In this document: one piece after another, positions 7,649 through 15,498 of the stretch
Position numbering within the stretch: position 1 is the first letter of the stretch
How the letters are laid out: each line of letters opens with the position of its first letter
NCBI GenBank assembly: GCA_025964325.1
Contig: JAOPZA010000240.1
Coordinates: 1 to 42,608, forward strand
Length of the DNA stretch: 42,608 nucleotides
Source of the DNA: Conexibacter sp.
GTDB taxonomy: Bacteria > Actinomycetota > Thermoleophilia > Solirubrobacterales > Solirubrobacteraceae
Direction: 5' to 3'
Program-made: the position numbers and the translations under genes
Notes under the pieces: model-generated
The model's database searches: none
Told to the model about the DNA's origin: nothing
The model's input: the letters and a program-made list of their open reading frames with translations, nothing else

Positions 7649-9748
7649 TCAACGGGTCAGGACGTAGTTCATGTACTCGTCGCGCTCCGCCGTGGTTCCC
7701 GGAGGCACGTAGATCGTGGTGTCGACGGCGTCGATGATCGCCGGGCCCTCGACGCGCGTGCCGGCGGTGAAGCGCGCGTCGTCGATCACCGGCACCGACT
7801 CGCGGCGCCGCTCGCCCGGCAGGAAGACCTCGCGCATCTCGCGCGTGAGCTCGCCCGTCGCGCCGTTGCGCGGCGGGCCGGCGATGCTCGGCCGCTCCTG
7901 CCGCCCGGTCACCGTGACGCTGTAGTTGATGAGCGACGCCGGCACGCCCTTCCAGGCGGTTCCCTCGCCGTAGGTCTGCTCGTAGTGGGAGAGGAACTCG
8001 TCGAAGATCTTCGGCGCATCGTCCTCGGTCAGCGTCCGCGCCGGCATCGGCAGCGTCAGCTCGTAGGCCTGCCCCTGGAAGCGGATGTCGGCGCTGCGGG
8101 CGACGTCGATCTGCTCGCGCGGGAAGCCCTCGGACTCCATCTGCGCGATCGCCTCGGCGACCATTCTCTCGGCGATCGCGTTGACGCGCTCGACGCCGTC
8201 GGGCTTGCTGAGGTCCCAGCCGACGCCCTGGTCCGAGCGCATCACGTAGTCGGATGAGAGCAGTCCGAGCGCGCAGAAGACCGAGCTGTTCTGCGGGATC
8301 ACGATCGTCGAGATGTTGAGGCGGTCGGCGATCTGCGAGGCGAACAGCGGCAGCGTGCCGCCGTAGGCGAGGAAGAGGAACTCGCGCGGATCGTGGCCCT
8401 TGCCGACGCTGACCTCGCGCACCGCGTTCGCCATGTTGACGACGACGAGGTCGTGGACGGCGGCCGCCGACTCCTCCGTGCTCCAGCCGTAGCGCGCGCC
8501 GAAGACGCGGTCGAGCGCCTCGCGGGAGAGCTCGGGTTGGAGTTGGACGCGACCGCCGAGGTAGTTGTCGGGGTCGATGAAGCCGAGCGTCACCATCGCG
8601 TCGGTGACGGTCGGCTGCTCGCCGCCGCGTCCGAGCGCGGCGGGACCCGGGGTCGAGCCCGCGCTGTGGGGGCCGACCTGCGGCACGCCGCGCTCGCTGA
8701 CCCAGCCGATCGAGCCGCCGCCGGCGCCGACCGAGACGACGTCGACGAGGTTGACGCCCGTCATGAAGGGACCGAGCTCGAGGTTCTTCTCGATGTGGAT
8801 CTCGTTGTCGACGATGATCCCGGTGTCGAAGCTCGTGCCGCCCATGTCGCCGAGCAGCACGCGTCTCTTGCCCATCCGTCTGGCCAGCTCGTTCGCGCCG
8901 ATCGCGCCGCCGGCCGGGCCGGAGCCGAGCAGGCCGAGCGGGTATTGGCGCGCCTTCTCGAGGCTGATGCCGCCGCCGAGTCCCTGGAAGAAGGCGAGCC
9001 CGCCGCCGAGTCCCGACGATCGCAGCTTCTCGTCGAGCGAGGTGAGGTAGACCTCGGCGCGGTCCTGCACGAACGAGTTGAGGATCGCCGTCGTCCAGCG
9101 ACGGGTCTCGCCTTCGACCGGGAAGACGCGGTGCGAGGGGGTCACGAAGAGGTCGGGATAGAGCTCCTTGATCGCCGCCTCGGCGGCGAGCTCGTGCTCG
9201 CCGTTGGCGTGACTCCAGAGGAAGCAGACGGCGACCGCGTCGACGCCGATCTCCTCGACCAGGTGGCGCACGGCGGTCTTGACCTGCTCGGTGTCGAGCG
9301 GGACCAGCACGCTGCCCGACCAGTCGACGCGCTCGTCGATGTCGATGATCGCGCGACGGTCCACGAGGTCGGGCACGTTCAGCTGCAGGTGATCGTCGAG
9401 CTCGGTCGTGCGCGGGCCGCCGGCGAGCCGGAAGGCGTCGCCGAAGCCGCTCGTGACGAGCACGCCGACGCGTGAGCCGCGCAGCTGGGTGATCGCGTTC
9501 GTGACGACCGTCGTGCCGTTGATGAAGAGCTGCGTCTTCTCGAGCAGCTCCTCCATCCCGATCTCGTAGCTCCCGGCGGCGACCGACACCGCCTCGAGCA
9601 CGCCGCGGCTGAAGTCGTCGTAGGTGGTCAGGGCCTTGCCCCGCTCCACCCGTCCGTTGTAGATCACGGACACGTCCGTGTGCGTTCCGCCGACGTCGAC
9701 GCCGATGAAGGCGTCGCGGCCGCTGGGCTCTGCCTGAGTCTGGCTCAT
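7649..9748 (-). CDS. hydantoinase A / acetone-carboxylase beta-like ATP-binding subunit
   Basis: 699 residues of the HyuA/oxoprolinase A family. It has the actin-like nucleotide-binding signature GVDVGGTHTDVSVIYNG near residue 15-30 and the second phosphate motif LLGDMGGTSFDTGII near 295. In acetone and acetophenone carboxylases this subunit uses ATP to activate bicarbonate and substrate. Partner: the HyuB-like protein encoded 10 bp downstream. ATG 9748 is preceded by AGGAGA, and a predicted leader of about 25 nt separates it from promoter P3. The neighbouring acyl-CoA ligase upstream could activate the beta-keto acid product (inference). Confidence 0.85.
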   Translation of the reverse strand: MSQTQAEPSGRDAFIGVDVGGTHTDVSVIYNGRVERGKALTTYDDFSRGVLEAVSVAAGSYEIGMEELLEKTQLFINGTTVVTNAITQLRGSRVGVLVTSGFGDAFRLAGGPRTTELDDHLQLNVPDLVDRRAIIDIDERVDWSGSVLVPLDTEQVKTAVRHLVEEIGVDAVAVCFLWSHANGEHELAAEAAIKELYPDLFVTPSHRVFPVEGETRRWTTAILNSFVQDRAEVYLTSLDEKLRSSGLGGGLAFFQGLGGGISLEKARQYPLGLLGSGPAGGAIGANELARRMGKRRVLLGDMGGTSFDTGIIVDNEIHIEKNLELGPFMTGVNLVDVVSVGAGGGSIGWVSERGVPQVGPHSAGSTPGPAALGRGGEQPTVTDAMVTLGFIDPDNYLGGRVQLQPELSREALDRVFGARYGWSTEESAAAVHDLVVVNMANAVREVSVGKGHDPREFLFLAYGGTLPLFASQIADRLNISTIVIPQNSSVFCALGLLSSDYVMRSDQGVGWDLSKPDGVERVNAIAERMVAEAIAQMESEGFPREQIDVARSADIRFQGQAYELTLPMPARTLTEDDAPKIFDEFLSHYEQTYGEGTAWKGVPASLINYSVTVTGRQERPSIAGPPRNGATGELTREMREVFLPGERRRESVPVIDDARFTAGTRVEGPAIIDAVDTTIYVPPGTTAERDEYMNYVLTR

Positions 9749-9783
9749 CTCTCTCCTGGACCGAAGTCGCTCCGTCGCGAATC

Positions 9784-9829
9784 ACTCTGCTCGCGGGCCG
9801 GCTGACGGGCAACTGTCCGATCCGACAGT
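9784..9829 (-). promoter_or_regulatory. regulon promoter P3 of the hyuA-hyuB operon
   Basis: The dyad ACTGTCCGATCCGACAGT (9812-9829) is fully symmetric. On the minus strand 22 bases later is CAGAGT (9789-9784). The dyad's last T begins TTGCCC, a -35-like hexamer. The ATG at 9748 is 64 nt from the dyad and has a Shine-Dalgarno, so this mRNA should have a short leader. Confidence 0.7.
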
Positions 9830-9852
9830 CGCCTGACCTGCACTTCCCTCCG

Positions 9853-11460
9853 TTACGGCAGGACCGACTCGCCTGCCTCCGAGAAACGCTCCCGGAGCAG
9901 GAACTTCTTCGGCTTGCCGCCGACGGTCCGGGGCAGCTCTTCGACGACGCGGACCGAGGTCGGCTTCTTGTAGCCGGCCAGCCGCTCCGTGCAGAAGGCG
10001 ATCAGCTCCTGCTCGTCGATCACGGCGCCCGCCTCGGCCTCGACGACCGCCAAGACGGTCTCGCCCCACTTCTCGTGCGGCACCCCGATCGCCGCCACGT
10101 CGGCGACGTCCGGATGCTCTCGCAGCACGTCCTCGATCTCGGCGGGGAAGATGTTCATCCCGCCGCTGATGATCATGTCGCCCTTGCGACCGGAGATGAA
10201 GAGGAAGCCGTCCTCGTCGAGGTGGCCCATGTCGCCCGTGTGGAGCCAGCCGTCGACGATCTGGCGCGCCGTCAGCTCGGCGTCGTCCCAGTAGCCGGCG
10301 GTGACCGACGGGGCGCGCACGAGGATCTCGCCGTCGACCCCCTCGGGCACCGCGCCGCCGTCGGGTCCGGCGAGCCGCAGCTCGACGTGGAGCGACGGCT
10401 TGCCGGCCGATCCCGGCTTGCGGCGCGCGTCCTGCGGGCGCACGAAGGTGACCGAGCCGCCGCCCTCCGTGAGCCCGTAGACCTGGATGAAGTCGGTCTG
10501 CGGGAAGGCGCGCTGCGCCCGCTCGGTCGCCGCGGTCGACAGCGGCTGGCCGCCGCACATGATCATCTCGAGGGCGCTCAGGTCGTACTCCTCCAGCGTC
10601 GGCAGCCGCAGGATCTCGTAGAGCATCGTCGGGACCCACAGCACGTGCGTGATGCGCTGCTCGGCGACGTAGCGCACGACGTCCTCGGCGTCGAAGCCGC
10701 CCGAGCGCTTGACGTGCACGGTCCCGCCCTGGTGGAGGATCGGCCAGGTGAAGTCGTGCCGGCCGCCGATGTAGTAGAGGTCGATGATCGCGTAGGTCGA
10801 GTGCTGCGGACCGAGCTGGTAGTCGCTCAGCTGCTGCAGCGAGTTCCACATCAGCGTGCCGTTCGTCCACACGACGCCCTTCGGCTTGCCCGTCGTGCCG
10901 GAGGTGAAGATGATCTCGTGCGGGTCCTCGAGCCTCCCCTCCCGCGCCGGGCGCTCCGCCGAGGAGGAGCCGCACAGCTCCTCGAAGGAGAGGTCGCCGC
11001 CACCGCCCTCGAGCGTGATCACGGTCCGCAGATCGGGGACATCGCCGGAGCGGCGCAGCTCGAGGATCGTGCCGAGGAAGCGCTCCTCGACGAAGATCGC
11101 GCGGGTCGCCGAGCGGCGCAGCAGGTTGGCCAGCTCGTTCCCGCGCAGCCGCCAGTTGAGCGGCACCATGATCGCGCGCGCCGCCGCGATGCCGACCTCC
11201 AGCTCGATGAACTCGAGGCGGTTCGCGCTCAGCACCGCGACGCGGTCCATCTCCTCGATGCCGAGTCCGACGAGCGCGTTCGCGACGCGCCGGCTCGCCT
11301 CGCGCAGCTCGCCGTAGGTGCGCGAGCGGTCCTCGAAGACGATCGCCGGCTTGTCGAGCTCGAGGCCGTCGCGTTCGATCAGGTGCGGCAGCGTCAGCGA
11401 GCTCCAGCGGGCGGCGCTCGACAGGTCGAGCTTCACCTTCGCCGGATCGAGATCGTCCAT
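9853..11460 (-). CDS. AMP-forming acyl-CoA synthetase
   Basis: 535 residues. Adenylate-forming signatures: P-loop IIFTSGTTGKPKG (about 183-195), GLTEGGGSVTF, LHTGDMGHLDEDGF, hinge and C-terminal catalytic Lys516 in PRTVGGK. It should convert a carboxylic acid, ATP and CoA to acyl-CoA in the cytoplasm; the substrate is unknown. An in-frame upstream start (11610) would add 50 low-complexity residues; ATG 11460 (MDDLDPAKVK) is preferred because GGAGG lies 7 nt before it and promoter P4 lies further upstream. The dyad of P3 lies 24 bp after its stop, so hyuAB can be transcribed separately. Confidence 0.88.
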   Translation of the reverse strand: MDDLDPAKVKLDLSSAARWSSLTLPHLIERDGLELDKPAIVFEDRSRTYGELREASRRVANALVGLGIEEMDRVAVLSANRLEFIELEVGIAAARAIMVPLNWRLRGNELANLLRRSATRAIFVEERFLGTILELRRSGDVPDLRTVITLEGGGGDLSFEELCGSSSAERPAREGRLEDPHEIIFTSGTTGKPKGVVWTNGTLMWNSLQQLSDYQLGPQHSTYAIIDLYYIGGRHDFTWPILHQGGTVHVKRSGGFDAEDVVRYVAEQRITHVLWVPTMLYEILRLPTLEEYDLSALEMIMCGGQPLSTAATERAQRAFPQTDFIQVYGLTEGGGSVTFVRPQDARRKPGSAGKPSLHVELRLAGPDGGAVPEGVDGEILVRAPSVTAGYWDDAELTARQIVDGWLHTGDMGHLDEDGFLFISGRKGDMIISGGMNIFPAEIEDVLREHPDVADVAAIGVPHEKWGETVLAVVEAEAGAVIDEQELIAFCTERLAGYKKPTSVRVVEELPRTVGGKPKKFLLRERFSEAGESVLP

Positions 11461-11495
11461 GCGACCCTCCGTCGTCCCCGTTTCAAAGCCGGCTG

Positions 11496-11541
11496 AGCAT
11501 CGCACCGGCCCGCCGCGCGAAGCACTAGCGCTAGCGCCAGT
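11496..11541 (-). promoter_or_regulatory. regulon promoter P4 of the acyl-CoA synthetase gene
   Basis: The dyad ACTAGCGCTAGCGCCAGT (11524-11541) is followed on the minus strand by 22 bases and GATGCT (11501-11496). The start codon at 11460 is 64 nt from the dyad and has a GGAGG ribosome binding site. The dyad lies 8 bp past the stop of the kinase gene. Confidence 0.7.
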
Positions 11542-11549
11542 CACCCCGC

Positions 11550-12593
11550 TCACCAGTCCATCAGCCGCGCGAGGTCCTGCCGCAGCCCGGGCAGCGCGAA
11601 CCGTCCCCACGCCATCCGCACGTCCGTCGTCTCGCCCTTCGCGTAGACGTTCACGCCCGTCGTCATGATCGCGAACAGCATCAGCGCGCCGAGCGCCGTG
11701 TACGTCCGCACGACCTCGGGGTCGACGGGGCGGCCCGAGCGGCGCGCGTAGCGCTCGTGGAACCAGGCGCGGTCGGCGGTCGCGTTCAGCAGCGACGAGC
11801 CCGGCGTCGTGAACTTGCCGGCCTGGTAGTCGAGCGCCATGTAGCCGAGGTCGAAGCGCGGATCGCCGACGGAGGACAGCTCCCAGTCGAGGATCCCGGT
11901 GACGCGGCCGCCGTCGATCAGGCAGTTGCCGATGCGGTAGTCGCCGTGCACGAGCGCGGGCGCGACGGGGTCGGGCTCACGCTCCCGGATCCAGGCGTAG
12001 GCCTCCTCGACCACCGGATCGGCGACGAGCGCCATCTCGTGGTAGATGCCGTCCCAGCGGTCGACGGTCTCCCGGAAGGTGCGCGGCGTGACCGCGGCGG
12101 AGGCCGCGAGCGGATCGATCGCGTGGATCGCGACGAGGTTGTCGACGAGATCGCTCGCGACCCCTCTCGGCCCATCCCAGTCGCGCGCCAGCTCGTCGCG
12201 ATCCGGTCTGCGCCAGACGTTCACCGCGTGCCCGTCGAGCCGGTCCATGACGAAGAAGGGCCCCGTGAAGGGCGTGTCACCGGAGGGCTCGAAGCCGTGC
12301 ACGCCGGGCGTCGGCAGCGGCGCATCCACGAGCAGCGCGTAGGTGCGGAACTCCTCGCCGAGATCGGTGTCGAGCAGCGAGCCGGCGGGCCGGGCGCGCA
12401 GGATGTACGCCCGCTCGCCCTCGCCGTCGCCGTGGTCGACGCGCGCGGCGTAGGAGTGGCGCGACCAGCCGCCCTCCAGCTGCTCGAGGTACGTGACGCG
12501 ACTGCTGGCGTCGGCCGAGCCGGCGGCGCGCATCGTCGCGAGCAGCGCGTCCGCCTTCGCCGCGTCGATCTGCTCCTCGCTCGAACGGGCCAT
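11550..12593 (-). CDS. APH-family kinase (ACAD10/11 or LvaA-like phosphotransferase)
   Basis: 347 residues of the aminoglycoside phosphotransferase/choline kinase fold: Gly-rich N-lobe, catalytic loop LVHGDYRIGN (H216, D218, N223) and metal-binding ILDWELSSVGDPRFDLGY (D236). Near acyl-CoA genes, such kinases phosphorylate the hydroxyl of 4-hydroxyacyl-CoA (bacterial LvaA; the kinase domain of ACAD10/11), after which an ACAD-type partner removes phosphate. Here an ACAD10/11-type dehydrogenase is encoded at 16338-17603 in the same putative regulon. Antibiotic resistance is unlikely in this setting. ATG 12593 lies 36 nt from the dyad of P5. Confidence 0.82.
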   Translation of the reverse strand: MARSSEEQIDAAKADALLATMRAAGSADASSRVTYLEQLEGGWSRHSYAARVDHGDGEGERAYILRARPAGSLLDTDLGEEFRTYALLVDAPLPTPGVHGFEPSGDTPFTGPFFVMDRLDGHAVNVWRRPDRDELARDWDGPRGVASDLVDNLVAIHAIDPLAASAAVTPRTFRETVDRWDGIYHEMALVADPVVEEAYAWIREREPDPVAPALVHGDYRIGNCLIDGGRVTGILDWELSSVGDPRFDLGYMALDYQAGKFTTPGSSLLNATADRAWFHERYARRSGRPVDPEVVRTYTALGALMLFAIMTTGVNVYAKGETTDVRMAWGRFALPGLRQDLARLMDW

Positions 12594-12600
12594 GGGAGCG

Positions 12601-12646
12601 ACGGTACCGCGGTCCTCGAGGGAGGGACATTGGCGAAAGCGCTAGG
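12601..12646 (-). promoter_or_regulatory. regulon promoter P5 of the APH-kinase gene
   Basis: The dyad ATTGGCGAAAGCGCTAGG (12629-12646) is followed on the minus strand by 22 bases and TACCGT (12606-12601), then seven bases and the ATG at 12593. There is no Shine-Dalgarno sequence, so a leaderless transcript is predicted. Confidence 0.65.
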
Positions 12647-12669
12647 CGGCGATCGCTTCGCGATCACTT

Positions 12670-12697
12670 GCAGGTATCGCCCAGAGGCGATACCTGC
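12670..12697. repeat. palindromic hairpin element between divergent promoters
   Basis: GCAGGTATCGCC and GGCGATACCTGC form a perfect 12-bp stem around CAGA. It stands between the divergent promoters P5 and P6, so it terminates neither gene. Its core resembles the hairpins at 5370 and, more loosely, those at 13841 and 32977 (GCAGG outer bases, GCCC inner bases). A REP-like element, an insulator or an unknown regulator's site are all possible. Confidence 0.5.
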
Positions 12698-12749
12698 GGT
12701 GGGTGGCGCTTCCTCGGTCGCGCGCGGTGGACGGGTGCGCTCGGGTGTG

Positions 12750-12795
12750 ACTGGCGCTTCGGGGAGGCGACTCGGTGCGGGGTGTCGGCTTTCAT
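12750..12795 (+). promoter_or_regulatory. regulon promoter P6 (half-conserved dyad) of the 12804 LLM gene
   Basis: The left half ACTGGCG with spacer CTTC is intact at 12750-12760, while the right half is degenerate (GGGGAGG, 12761-12767). The spacing is kept: 22 bases, then TTTCAT (12790-12795), then eight bases and the ATG at 12804, 37 nt from the site. Weaker or altered control is expected. Confidence 0.4.
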
Positions 12796-12803
12796 GCGGT
12801 TCC

Positions 12804-13820
12804 ATGGAACCTGCCAGCCTCGGGATCTCGACCTTTGCGCCACAGCTCGACCAGACCGCCCGGATGGCCGGCGAGGCCGGCCGCGCCGGCCTCGACGTCT
12901 GGACCAGCGAGCTGTTCAACCGCACGGCCACGGTGTCGCTCGCGCTGATGGCCGCGGCGACCTCCGAGGTCCGCGTCGGCTCGGCGGTGATGTACGGCGT
13001 CGGGCGCTCGCCGCTGATGCTCGCGGCGGAGGCGCGCGACCTCGACGAGGTCGCCGGCGGCCGCTTCGTGCTCGGCCTCGGCAACGGCACGCGCCGCATG
13101 GTCTCCGACTGGCACGGGCTCGACCCGGCCTCCCCGGCGGGCCGGATGGAGGAGCTCGTCCCGCTGCTGCGGCGGCTCTTCCGCCTCCACCTCGAGCCCG
13201 TCAAGCACGAGGGGCGCTTCTATCGCGTCGCCGTGTACCCGATCCCCGACGGCACGCCGCCGCTGCGCGAGCAGATCCCGATCTTCACCGGCGGCGTCGG
13301 CGCGCGCATGATCGAGAGCGCCGGGCGCGTGGCGGACGGCTACATCGGCCATCCACTGATGTCGCTCGACTACCTCGACGCCGTCGTGCGCCCCGCGCTC
13401 GCGCGCGGCGCCGAGCACGCCGAGCGCGACGTGGCCGGCATCGAGCTCGCCTCGATGGTGCTGTGCGCGGCCGACGACGACGAGGAGCTCGCGCGCCGCG
13501 ACGCGTCCAGCCAGCTCGCCTTCTACGGGACCGTCAAGTCCTACGACGCGGTCTTCGGGCACCACGGCTTCGAGCAGGAGACGCAGGCGATCCGCGAGGC
13601 CTTCCGCGCCGCTGACCTCGACGCGATGCGCGCGGCCGTCTCCGATCGCATGATCGACACGTTCGCGATCGCCGGAACGCCGGCGCAGGTCGCCGAGCGG
13701 CTCGGCGGACATCGCCGCGCGCTCGACCACGTGATCGTCTCCGCGCCGACGAACGGCGTCCCGGCCGCGCGCGTCGAGGCCAACCTCCGCCGCCTGATCG
13801 GCGCGCTCGGAGAGCGGTAG
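12804..13820 (+). CDS. LLM-class flavin/F420-dependent oxidoreductase
   Basis: 338 residues. The frame is open far upstream, but the family start MEPASLGISTFAPQ at ATG 12804 agrees with the promoter geometry and with its paralogue. Conserved blocks: VGSAVMYGVGRSPLMLAAEA, GGRFVLGLGNGTRRM, and GGVGARMIESAGRVADGY, typical of F420-dependent LLM enzymes. It is a close paralogue of the protein encoded at 14439-15494, sharing YGVGRSPL-TLAAEARDLDE and RFVLGLGNGTRRM blocks and nearly equal length. Substrate unknown. The gene ends at a strong hairpin and converges with the 146-residue unknown. Confidence 0.85.
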   Translation: MEPASLGISTFAPQLDQTARMAGEAGRAGLDVWTSELFNRTATVSLALMAAATSEVRVGSAVMYGVGRSPLMLAAEARDLDEVAGGRFVLGLGNGTRRMVSDWHGLDPASPAGRMEELVPLLRRLFRLHLEPVKHEGRFYRVAVYPIPDGTPPLREQIPIFTGGVGARMIESAGRVADGYIGHPLMSLDYLDAVVRPALARGAEHAERDVAGIELASMVLCAADDDEELARRDASSQLAFYGTVKSYDAVFGHHGFEQETQAIREAFRAADLDAMRAAVSDRMIDTFAIAGTPAQVAERLGGHRRALDHVIVSAPTNGVPAARVEANLRRLIGALGER

Positions 13821-13840
13821 ATCTCCAGATCGCTCCCGAG

Positions 13841-13883
13841 GAGCGCAGGTCTGCTCCCCGCTAAGGGGAGTAGACCTGCGCTC
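13841..13883. terminator. bidirectional terminator between convergent genes
   Basis: The arms GAGCGCAGGTCTGCTCCCC and its complement (one G-U pair) form a 19-bp stem with loop GCTAA. It lies between the + strand LLM gene (stop 13820) and the minus-strand gene ending at 13948, so it can serve both. No other feature is seen in 13821-13947. Confidence 0.65.
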
Positions 13884-13947
13884 ATCGGCAACGCGCCAGG
13901 CTCGCAAGCCCTCGCAGCCGCCGTCCAGCGGCGGTTCGGAGAGCGAC

Positions 13948-14388
13948 CTACGACGGAGCCGAGCGAGAGCGCACAGCGGCCGACCGCATCGAAGGCGTCC
14001 GCGCCAGCGCCGCTACCTCGCGGTCGATCAGCTCGCGCAGCACGCGGTGGACGCCGGCGCGGCGCGGATCCTCGCGCGGCAGCGCGGCGAGGAGGTCCAC
14101 CAGCGCGTCGCCGACCTCGACGCCGGTGCGCGCCGCCTCGACCCGCGCGCGTGCGTCGAGGACCAGCTCGCGGCGGTCGTCGTCGAGCACGGCGTCGAGC
14201 TCGGCGCGCAGCCAGGCCAGCAGCTCGGCCGCGGCCGCGTGCTCGGCGGCGAGCAGACGCGTCACGCTGTAGGCGGAGAGGATCTGGCTGCGCTGGTAGT
14301 CCTCGAGCGCTCCGTCCGCGGCCGCCGCCATCCGGAGCACGCGGCCGACGCCGACCAGCAGCTCCTCGGATGTGAGCGCGTTGAACAC
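13948..14388 (-). CDS. 146-residue helical protein of unknown function, possible kinase accessory subunit
   Basis: Not recognised with certainty. The sequence (EELLVGVGRVLRM; RSQILSAYSVTRLLAAE; LLAWLRAELDAVL; ALVDLLAALP) predicts an all-helical, acidic, soluble protein with an Arg/Ser-rich tail and no signal peptide. Its pattern of an ELL..V helix followed by an R-x-Q-x-LSAYSVTR helix loosely recalls the small partner proteins encoded beside APH-type kinases (LvaB in levulinate catabolism). Since the kinase is encoded 1.8 kb away under the same dyad-type promoter, an accessory role is a reasonable guess only. GTG 14388 lies 38 nt from the dyad of P7, matching the leaderless pattern. Confidence 0.6.
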   Translation of the reverse strand: MFNALTSEELLVGVGRVLRMAAAADGALEDYQRSQILSAYSVTRLLAAEHAAAAELLAWLRAELDAVLDDDRRELVLDARARVEAARTGVEVGDALVDLLAALPREDPRRAGVHRVLRELIDREVAALARTPSMRSAAVRSRSAPS

Positions 14389-14397
14389 GGTCGCCGA

Positions 14398-14443
14398 ATC
14401 AAAGCGTCCGGCGGCGCGGAGGGCAACTGTCGCATGCGCTAAG
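14398..14443 (-). promoter_or_regulatory. regulon promoter P7 of the 146-residue protein gene
   Basis: The dyad ACTGTCGCATGCGCTAAG (14426-14443) is followed on the minus strand by 22 bases and TTTGAT (14403-14398). The GTG at 14388 is 38 nt from the dyad without a Shine-Dalgarno. The dyad overlaps the stop codon of the upstream LLM gene (14439-14441). Confidence 0.6.
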
Positions 14444-15494
14444 CACCAGCGCTACGCGGTCCAGGCGCCGGGGCGCCCCACCCGGCGACCGCCTCGATCA
14501 GCCCGAGCGAGCTCTCGCTGATCCGCTCCTGCGAGAGCCGGAAGCTCGGCGTGTAGAGGATCGCGTGGTCGAGCACGCCCTCGTAGCGGCGCAGCGCGGC
14601 GCGCACGTCGGCAGCCGTGCCGGCGACCGCGAGCGCGTCGACCATCCGCTCGGACACCGCTGCGACCATCGCGTCGAGGTCGCGCCGTCCGAACGCCTCG
14701 CGGATCGCTCGCCCCTCGGCGGCGAAGCCGATCCGCTCGAGCAGCGGCGCGTACGTCTTGGCGGAGGCGTAGAAGGCGATCTGCGCCGCGACCTCCCTCC
14801 GCGCCCGCTCCGGATCCTCGTGGACGGCGGCGAAGACGAGGCTCGCGAGCCGCACCTCCGCCGGGTCGCGCTCCGCCTTCTCCGCACCGCGAGCGATCGC
14901 CGGCTTCACAACCTCCTGGATGTACGGGATCGTGAACAGCGTGTGGCCGAGCAGCCCGTCGGCGACGCGCCCGGCCGTCTCGATCATGCGCGGGTTGACG
15001 CCGGCGGTGTAGACCGGGATCCGCTCGCGCGGCGGCTCGACGAGGTCGCCGGTCGGCGTGATGTGGAGGTGGTAGAAGCGGCCGTCGTGGCGCACCGGCT
15101 CGAGGTGCAGCCGCCACAGCTTGCGCACGAGGACGACCAGCTCCTCCATCCGCACGGCCGGCGCCGCCGGGTCCTGACCGTGCCAGTCCTCGATCATCCG
15201 CCGCGTGCCGTTGCCGAGGCCGAGCACGAAGCGCCCGTCGGAGATCTCGTCGAGGTCGCGCGCCTCCGCGGCCAGCGTCAGCGGGCTGCGACCGACGCCG
15301 TAGGCGATCGCGGTCCCGACCGTGCAGCGCAACGTCCGGTGGGCCATCTCCGCCAGCGCGATCGTGGCGGAGCGGTTGTAGAGCTCGGGCGTCCAGGCGG
15401 CCTCGAGGCCGGCCGCGTCGGCGGCCGCCGCGATCTCCCCCATCGCGCGGACGGACGTGCCCTGCGGCTCGATCCCGACCGTCAGCGGCGCCAT
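14439..15494 (-). CDS. LLM-class flavin/F420-dependent oxidoreductase (paralogue of the 12804 gene)
   Basis: 351 residues counted from ATG 15494 (MAPLTVGIEPQG), which follows the hydratase stop by a few bases; a GTG at 15506 inside the hydratase gene is the alternative. Blocks IAYGVGRSPLTLAAEARDLD, GRFVLGLGNGTRRMIEDW and AGVNPRMIETAGRVADGL match the LLM family and its neighbour paralogue. It is the third gene of the ACAD-hydratase-LLM operon read from P8. Role: a hydride transfer in the same pathway; substrate unknown. Confidence 0.83.
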   Translation of the reverse strand: MAPLTVGIEPQGTSVRAMGEIAAAADAAGLEAAWTPELYNRSATIALAEMAHRTLRCTVGTAIAYGVGRSPLTLAAEARDLDEISDGRFVLGLGNGTRRMIEDWHGQDPAAPAVRMEELVVLVRKLWRLHLEPVRHDGRFYHLHITPTGDLVEPPRERIPVYTAGVNPRMIETAGRVADGLLGHTLFTIPYIQEVVKPAIARGAEKAERDPAEVRLASLVFAAVHEDPERARREVAAQIAFYASAKTYAPLLERIGFAAEGRAIREAFGRRDLDAMVAAVSERMVDALAVAGTAADVRAALRRYEGVLDHAILYTPSFRLSQERISESSLGLIEAVAGWGAPAPGPRSAGA

Positions 15495-15498
15495 CGGC

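Noticed and set aside
11461-11610. Long N-terminal extension of the 9853-11460 ligase
   Set aside because: The extra 50 residues are low complexity and span promoter P4; ATG 11460 has a GGAGG site.
11550-12593. Aminoglycoside resistance gene
   Set aside because: The kinase fold is shared, but the acyl-CoA setting and control by a catabolic promoter favour a metabolic kinase.
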